Shown here one piece after another: positions 61,177-64,000 of a stretch of DNA of 64,000 bases. This DNA comes from Isochrysis galbana. Taxonomy: Eukaryota > Haptophyta > Isochrysidales > Isochrysidaceae. A program made the position numbers and the translations under genes. The notes beneath the pieces were generated by a model. The model did no database searches, was not told where the DNA came from, and saw only the letters and a program-made list of their open reading frames with translations. The stretch lies in contig CM030933.1 in the NCBI GenBank assembly GCA_018136815.1, forward strand, positions 2,672,944-2,736,943, given 5' to 3'. Within the stretch, counting starts at the first letter, position 1. Every line of letters begins with the position of its first letter.

Positions 61177-62380
61177 ATGTCCTCCGACCCCACTCTCACG
61201 CCATGTAACAAGACCTCTGAACTCGCCTCGTCACCACCATCACGCTCTCCCTCCCCTTCCGCACATCACACTACCCAAGCTTCACCACATCCACAAGCAC
61301 CACACACATCCACAGGCACATTTGCTCCCGTGCCACCTCACTCGTCACATGGTAGCGGAGGGGTGCCGATCGCACCCTCCCACACGTTCACCCCCGCTCC
61401 TCCCCCTCACGCAGCCACCATCCCGCCGCCACCATTCACCCCCCAGTCCACGTACAACACTCACCTCCGACCCACATCTTCCACTTGTGCAGCCCCACCA
61501 GTCATTCCCATCGACCCACTACCTTTACTCGCCTGTTGTCCACACGCCCACCCCCTCCCAGCCGTTCTTCTACTCTCCCTACGCCGCCGCGCCCGGCATG
61601 CATCACCCTCCGCCAGCTCAGCCACCTATCCTTTCTCCTCACTCCTCTCCACCCCACTTCATCCCTCCCCACATCCCTCCCCAACTCCTACCCATCCCAA
61701 CCCCACCCGAACTTCCCAATCTCATTCGAGACCACCGCTACCAACCACAGGAGCACTACCTCCTCCACCACTCACCTCTCCGAGCCCCCAACACGCCCGC
61801 TTACCCCCACTTCCACCACGACACCACATCGGCCAACACCCAACCCCAACCCCCTTTCCTTAACACATTCCAGCCTGTCTCACCCTCGCTTAATTCTCCC
61901 CAGCCCGATCCGCCTCCTCTGCCGCCCCCAAGACCGTCGCCACCCGCGACAACCGCCTCTCACGTCCAACGTCCTCTCGCCGCCGAGGCACCGCCGACTA
62001 CCCGAGGGCCGCCCCCTTCCAGCCGCCCTCCCACCCATTGGCCACAACCTGAAGCGGCATCCCCTGCTGCTCACCGACCGACGCGTCACTCCCTTCCTCA
62101 CCCGCAGCCGCGCGCTCCACCGCCGGCACCTCCTGGCACACCCCCACCCCCGCCGGACCCCTACTATGACCTCTACTACGACCCGGACGACTTCGACCAC
62201 GACAGCCCCCGACCCGCACGTCGAACCCGTCTCATCACTCTCCCAGCACCTTGCGGGGAATCGGGAGCTCTACACAGTTGACATTCATCTTGTGAACCGC
62301 ACCTCTTTGGCGAGTTATGACGACACTGCGATCTCTCAAGTCATGATCACACGCATGCTGCAGCTCATTCACAGCTACCG
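61177..62380 (+). CDS. Proline/histidine-rich hypothetical, frame uncertain
   Basis: ATG at 61177 sits in an ideal context (gccaccATGt) and opens MSSDPTLTPCNKTSELASSP, open to 61863. From ~61340 a second frame reads more like protein (FFYSPYAAAPGMHHPPPAQP ... PYYDLYYDPDDFDHD, to 62281), and a third continues HVEPVSSLSQHLAGNRELYT VDIHL to about 62400. This suggests one protein with two frameshifts or small introns. Extreme Pro/His/Thr content. It ends against an inverted retroelement, so it may itself be an ORF1 of such an element. No family recognised. Confidence 0.35.
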
Positions 62381-62399
62381 AGGGTTCCGTGTGGATTGT

Positions 62400-63010
62400 G
62401 CTTTGTGTAGGCTCTCTCTCAAGTTGGTGTTTGTTGTGGTGGGCCTCCTGGGCCTGTGTCACTTGCGACGTTCGCGCGCCCGTGGCTCGCTTGTCCGTTT
62501 GGCCTTCGGGGGCGTTGGGGGGCATCCCTCCTGGTCTGCCTCCCTTTTTGCTCCTGTGCCCCTTGCTGGGGGGTCCTATCTGCTCTTTGTTCAACCCCTT
62601 GTTGTGATGCGGGATTTCCCCATTGGGGTTCTGCTGTAGATGGTACCGGGCCGGCCCCTCGCGCCGGAGCGCGAGGGCGGTACCGCGGTTGTGTAGGGTC
62701 CCAGCCCGGAGGCCTTCCCTTTGGAAGCGTCCCACTGGTGTGGTGTGACTGGTCGTGGCTGTGTGTTGTGTTGGAGGTGTGCTGTATGCTGGCTGCTGCC
62801 AACATGGCAGCCTTGTTCGTGGCGTTCGCGGTGGTCCGCGGGCGTGGCAGGCTGGCTCCTGTGCCCACCTGGCTGGGAGGGTCGTCCTGACGCGGTCGCT
62901 TCGGCGACAGCGGGGTGTCACTCAAACCTTCGTCCATCTCGGCGAGGGCAGCGGCAGCGAGGGAGGGCGGCGGCGCGCGCTCCATGACCCTATCAGTTTA
63001 CTGATAGTTG
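62400..63010 (-). mobile_element. Hairpin-ATG retroelement, 5' end
   Basis: Minus 5' end at 63010: CAA then CTATCAG-TAAA-CTGATAG (62990-63007), ggtc and ATG at 62985. The frame (62419-62985, 188 aa) begins MERAPPPSLAAAALAEMDEG and has PLSPKRPRQDD, a basic patch in the same place as other copies. Continues with Gln/Pro/Arg-rich sequence; no RT. Confidence 0.78.
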
Positions 63011-63160
63011 AGATTTTCGTGGCGACAGGTGGCGGTCAAAAAAAATGTCACCCCGCGCCTAACTATAACTATAACTAGCACAAAGCAATCTCCACGAAAG
63101 CGCACCTTGAGCCATGCGCGCATGCCATGCGCCATGCGGTCTTTTCCCAGCGCACTAGCC

Positions 63161-63442
63161 CTAGCCGCGCTGTGAGGTGCAGTCGTACGCCCAGCCCGAC
63201 GCGCCGAGGGGCACACATGTCGAGTGGAGGAGGGTGTTCTCACGCACTTGGATGAGGGTCTCGACCTCTTCTGCCCATGCGTGCGGTGGACCCTCGTGCC
63301 ACTGCTTCAGCGCGCTGAATTTGCTACACAAACTCTCAAACTCTCCTTCCGTCTTTTGGAACATCTCGTCCAAGGATTGGAAGGAGCTTGGCGGTGCCAA
63401 ACGAAGGGAACACCGAGTTGTTGTCGGCCACCGCCACCACAA
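63161..63442 (-). CDS. 3' exon of an unknown coiled-coil protein
   Basis: About 90 residues ending at 63161. SFQSLDEMFQKTEGEFESLC, SKFSALKQWHEGPPHAWAEE and VETLIQVRENTLLHS form helical heptad-like sequence, unlike the repeats around it. No Met with good context except within it (near 63364). A GA tract lies upstream at 63465-63500 (coding strand CT), so the gene may start near there or in sequence outside the window. Family unknown. Confidence 0.4.
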   Translation of the reverse strand: MWWRWPTTTRCSLRLAPPSSFQSLDEMFQKTEGEFESLCSKFSALKQWHEGPPHAWAEEVETLIQVRENTLLHSTCVPLGASGWAYDCTSQRG

Positions 63443-64000
63443 CCGACAACCGAGGGGGGTGGGGGGGGGGAAGAGAGGGATTGAGAGAGAGGGAAGATGG
63501 AAGATGCCTCGACCTCGACTCTACTCTCGCTTCTAGCCCCGCTGGCATCTGTGGCGTGAAGCGTCGGCGTGCAGGGCCGGCAGCGGCGGGTCCTCCGTAG
63601 TCATGCAATCCACTTGTGGGGTGCACCCTCGGCCGATGTCGCAGTCTTGGAATTGTGCCAACCGGCCGTCTCCAACCGGCGATAAAAGACCTCGTGCACT
63701 GTCAAGCCTAAGTACACGCACCGAGGCCACAGTGTCCACAATGAGTAGTCCGAGCCGACTACTAACGTGGTGTAACAAAAATAACGTTATTCAGCTCTAG
63801 TAGCATGTGTAATCGTATTCGACACACTCCACATGGACATGCTGGCATGCGTGGCATTGACACACCAACGTCAAGGGGTCACAGAAAAAAAGGTGGTACA
63901 CCGGTCAATACAACCGGACTGGCGCTCGAGATGTACGGGCACCGACAAATACATGACAAAATGATGCCGATGATCGGCCTCCAGCGTTACGCTGGGTAAT
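63443..64000. other. Right end of window
   Basis: No supported gene. Short open frames only. Confidence 0.35.

Noticed and set aside
60800..62281. Single 493-aa proline-rich gene starting at 60800
   Set aside because: The first half of that frame is unlike protein, whereas another frame starts at a strong ATG context at 61177. Reported instead as one uncertain region.

Overview
This is nuclear DNA from a GC-rich unicellular eukaryote, most likely a flagellated microalga. I lean towards a haptophyte, but that placement is inference. The evidence is spliced genes with ordinary GT-AG introns of about 90-550 nt, eukaryote-only proteins (TFIIIC, ARL3, dynein light chain, MORN protein), a 5S rRNA gene, long (CT)n/(GA)n tracts and many non-LTR retroelement pieces. 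One 100-N assembly gap lies at 5219-5318.

Layout. 1-9.5 kb: repeat fragments, a cytochrome b561-like fragment, an exostosin-like glycosyltransferase (-) and a METTL21-type methyltransferase (-) either side of the gap, then a retroelement patchwork. 9.5-18 kb: a 3-hydroxyisobutyrate-dehydrogenase-family gene (-) and a calponin-homology gene (+), divergent, separated by a 3.1 kb segment bounded by a ~290 bp nearly perfect inverted repeat. 18.7-21.2 kb: reverse-transcriptase debris and a small island of membrane-protein ORFs carrying an internal duplication. 22-31 kb: ARL3, TruA and an SVOP-like MFS transporter. 31-34 kb: an antisense, internally deleted LINE. 35-46.6 kb: an unrecognised acidic protein, an 885-aa UBA/SAM protein and TFIIIC subunit 5 (GTF3C5), with retroelements between. 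46.8-50.4 kb: retroelements, one with a clean 18-bp target-site duplication. 51.5 kb: 5S rRNA with truncated tandem 3' copies. 53-58.6 kb: a cupin/JmjC-like protein, a Tctex-type dynein light chain and a MORN+EF-hand protein. 59-63 kb: a proline-rich minisatellite, a complete non-autonomous hAT-like transposon and another retroelement 5' end.

Four of about twelve recognisable host genes point to cilia or flagella (CH-domain protein, ARL3, DYNLT, MORN3-like), so the cell is probably flagellated. Most host genes have a long pyrimidine tract on the coding strand just upstream of the start codon, polarised with transcription.

The most interesting signal is a family of non-LTR retroelements whose exact 5' terminus is a small hairpin. 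The hairpin sequence differs between copies but pairing is kept, including G-U wobbles. It stands 5-8 nt before, or overlaps, an ATG that usually opens a Met-Glu-Arg-Ala reading frame. Two copies have 16-18 bp target-site duplications that fix the hairpin as the true end.
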